Of a DNA stretch of 6,275 nucleotides, positions 6,076-6,275 are shown piece after piece. Position 1 is the stretch's first letter, and each line of letters opens with the position of its first letter. Origin of the DNA: Candidatus Cloacimonadota bacterium. GTDB taxonomy: Bacteria > Cloacimonadota > Cloacimonadia > Cloacimonadales > Cloacimonadaceae. The notes under the pieces are model-generated. The model was not told where the DNA came from. It saw only the letters and a list, made by a program, of their open reading frames with translations, and searched no databases. The stretch spans positions 1 to 6,275 of the forward strand of contig JALOBM010000102.1 in the NCBI GenBank assembly GCA_023228285.1. Direction: 5' to 3'. The position numbers were made by a program, and so were the translations under genes.

Positions 6076-6275
6076 TTATGCTACTTTCCTTGTGTTCTTA
6101 GAGAAAAGCAGGTCGAGATGGTTCCAAGCGAGCTTTTCTTGACAAATTTGGGAGATATTTAGACTGGCGATCAGCGATTCATCATGAAGGATGAACCTTC
6201 CGTTATCGATCAGTTCTTTCAGCCAGAGGGAGTTGGCCAGATTGACGGCGGTTTCGTATGATTTGAGGCCATATC
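6076..6275 (-). CDS. Unidentified protein, C-terminal end (truncated by the window edge)
   Basis: A minus-strand frame is open from the window edge to a TAA at 6078-6076 and gives the last 65 residues of a protein, starting at YGLKSYETAVNLANS and ending FSKNTRKVA. It looks like real coding sequence: amphipathic helices (VNLANSLWLKELIDNG), an HDESLIASL segment, and a charged Lys/Arg-rich tail, with few rare residues. The competing minus-strand frames stop within about 60-70 bases. I do not recognise the family. The pattern of a helix, a short NGRFIL strand and DESLIASL loosely recalls the C-terminal end of phage large terminases or related RNase H-fold ATPases, but that is a weak resemblance. 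No clear terminator follows, so some read-through into the next operon is possible. The 144-base gap separates it from the EF-G-like gene. Confidence 0.65.
   Translation of the reverse strand, partial: YGLKSYETAVNLANSLWLKELIDNGRFILHDESLIASLNISQICQEKLAWNHLDLLFSKNTRKVA

Noticed and set aside
5977..6162. Plus-strand open frame of 61 codons across the right intergenic gap.
   Set aside because: It overlaps the end of the minus-strand partial gene, has no ribosome binding site, and shows a random-looking composition.
1..6275. Search for CRISPR arrays, tRNA or rRNA genes, insertion-sequence ends and long repeats.
   Set aside because: Reading both strands by eye showed no regularly spaced repeats, cloverleaf-like segments or paired terminal repeats; nearly all of the window is accounted for by the coding genes.

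Overview
The window holds one tightly packed, leftward (minus-strand) gene cluster of bacterial housekeeping genes. It has the C-terminal end of an unrelated gene at the right edge and almost nothing beyond the cluster at the left edge. Protein sequence gives confident family assignments for all six complete genes, but not the species. Moderate base composition, good Shine-Dalgarno sites at most starts, a yebC-ruvC-ruvA order and a stand-alone membrane PASTA protein next to rsmB suggest a Gram-negative-type bacterium, possibly of the FCB superphylum (Cloacimonadota or a neighbour). That placement is a guess from gene style, not a determination.

Layout in the direction of transcription, right to left. 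At 6275-6076 is the last 65 residues of an unidentified protein. At 6075-5932 is a 144-base intergenic stretch with a candidate promoter (TTGACA ... TATTGT) and a palindrome overlapping its -35 box. Then follow an EF-G-2-type translational GTPase (5931-3874), YebC (3858-3109), RuvC (3112-2630), RuvA (2629-2027), RsmB (2030-714) and a membrane-anchored two-PASTA protein (705-133). A rho-independent terminator at 111-80 closes the cluster. The last 79 bases contain no gene that can be supported.

The six genes are separated by +15, -4, 0, -4 and +8 bases, so they very probably form one translationally coupled operon. Three products act on the ribosome or translation (EF-G-like GTPase, YebC, the 16S rRNA methyltransferase RsmB), two on Holliday junctions (RuvA, RuvC), and one is a cell-envelope protein likely to bind peptidoglycan. 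ruvB, the motor partner of RuvA, is absent from this cluster; rsmB sits where ruvB often follows.

The window does not show a clearly new biological system. The points most worth a second look are the EF-G paralogue with a tyrosine in place of the catalytic G3 histidine, co-transcribed with YebC; the ruvC-ruvA pair without ruvB; the kinase-less PASTA protein with a degenerate second repeat; and the unidentified partial gene at the right edge.
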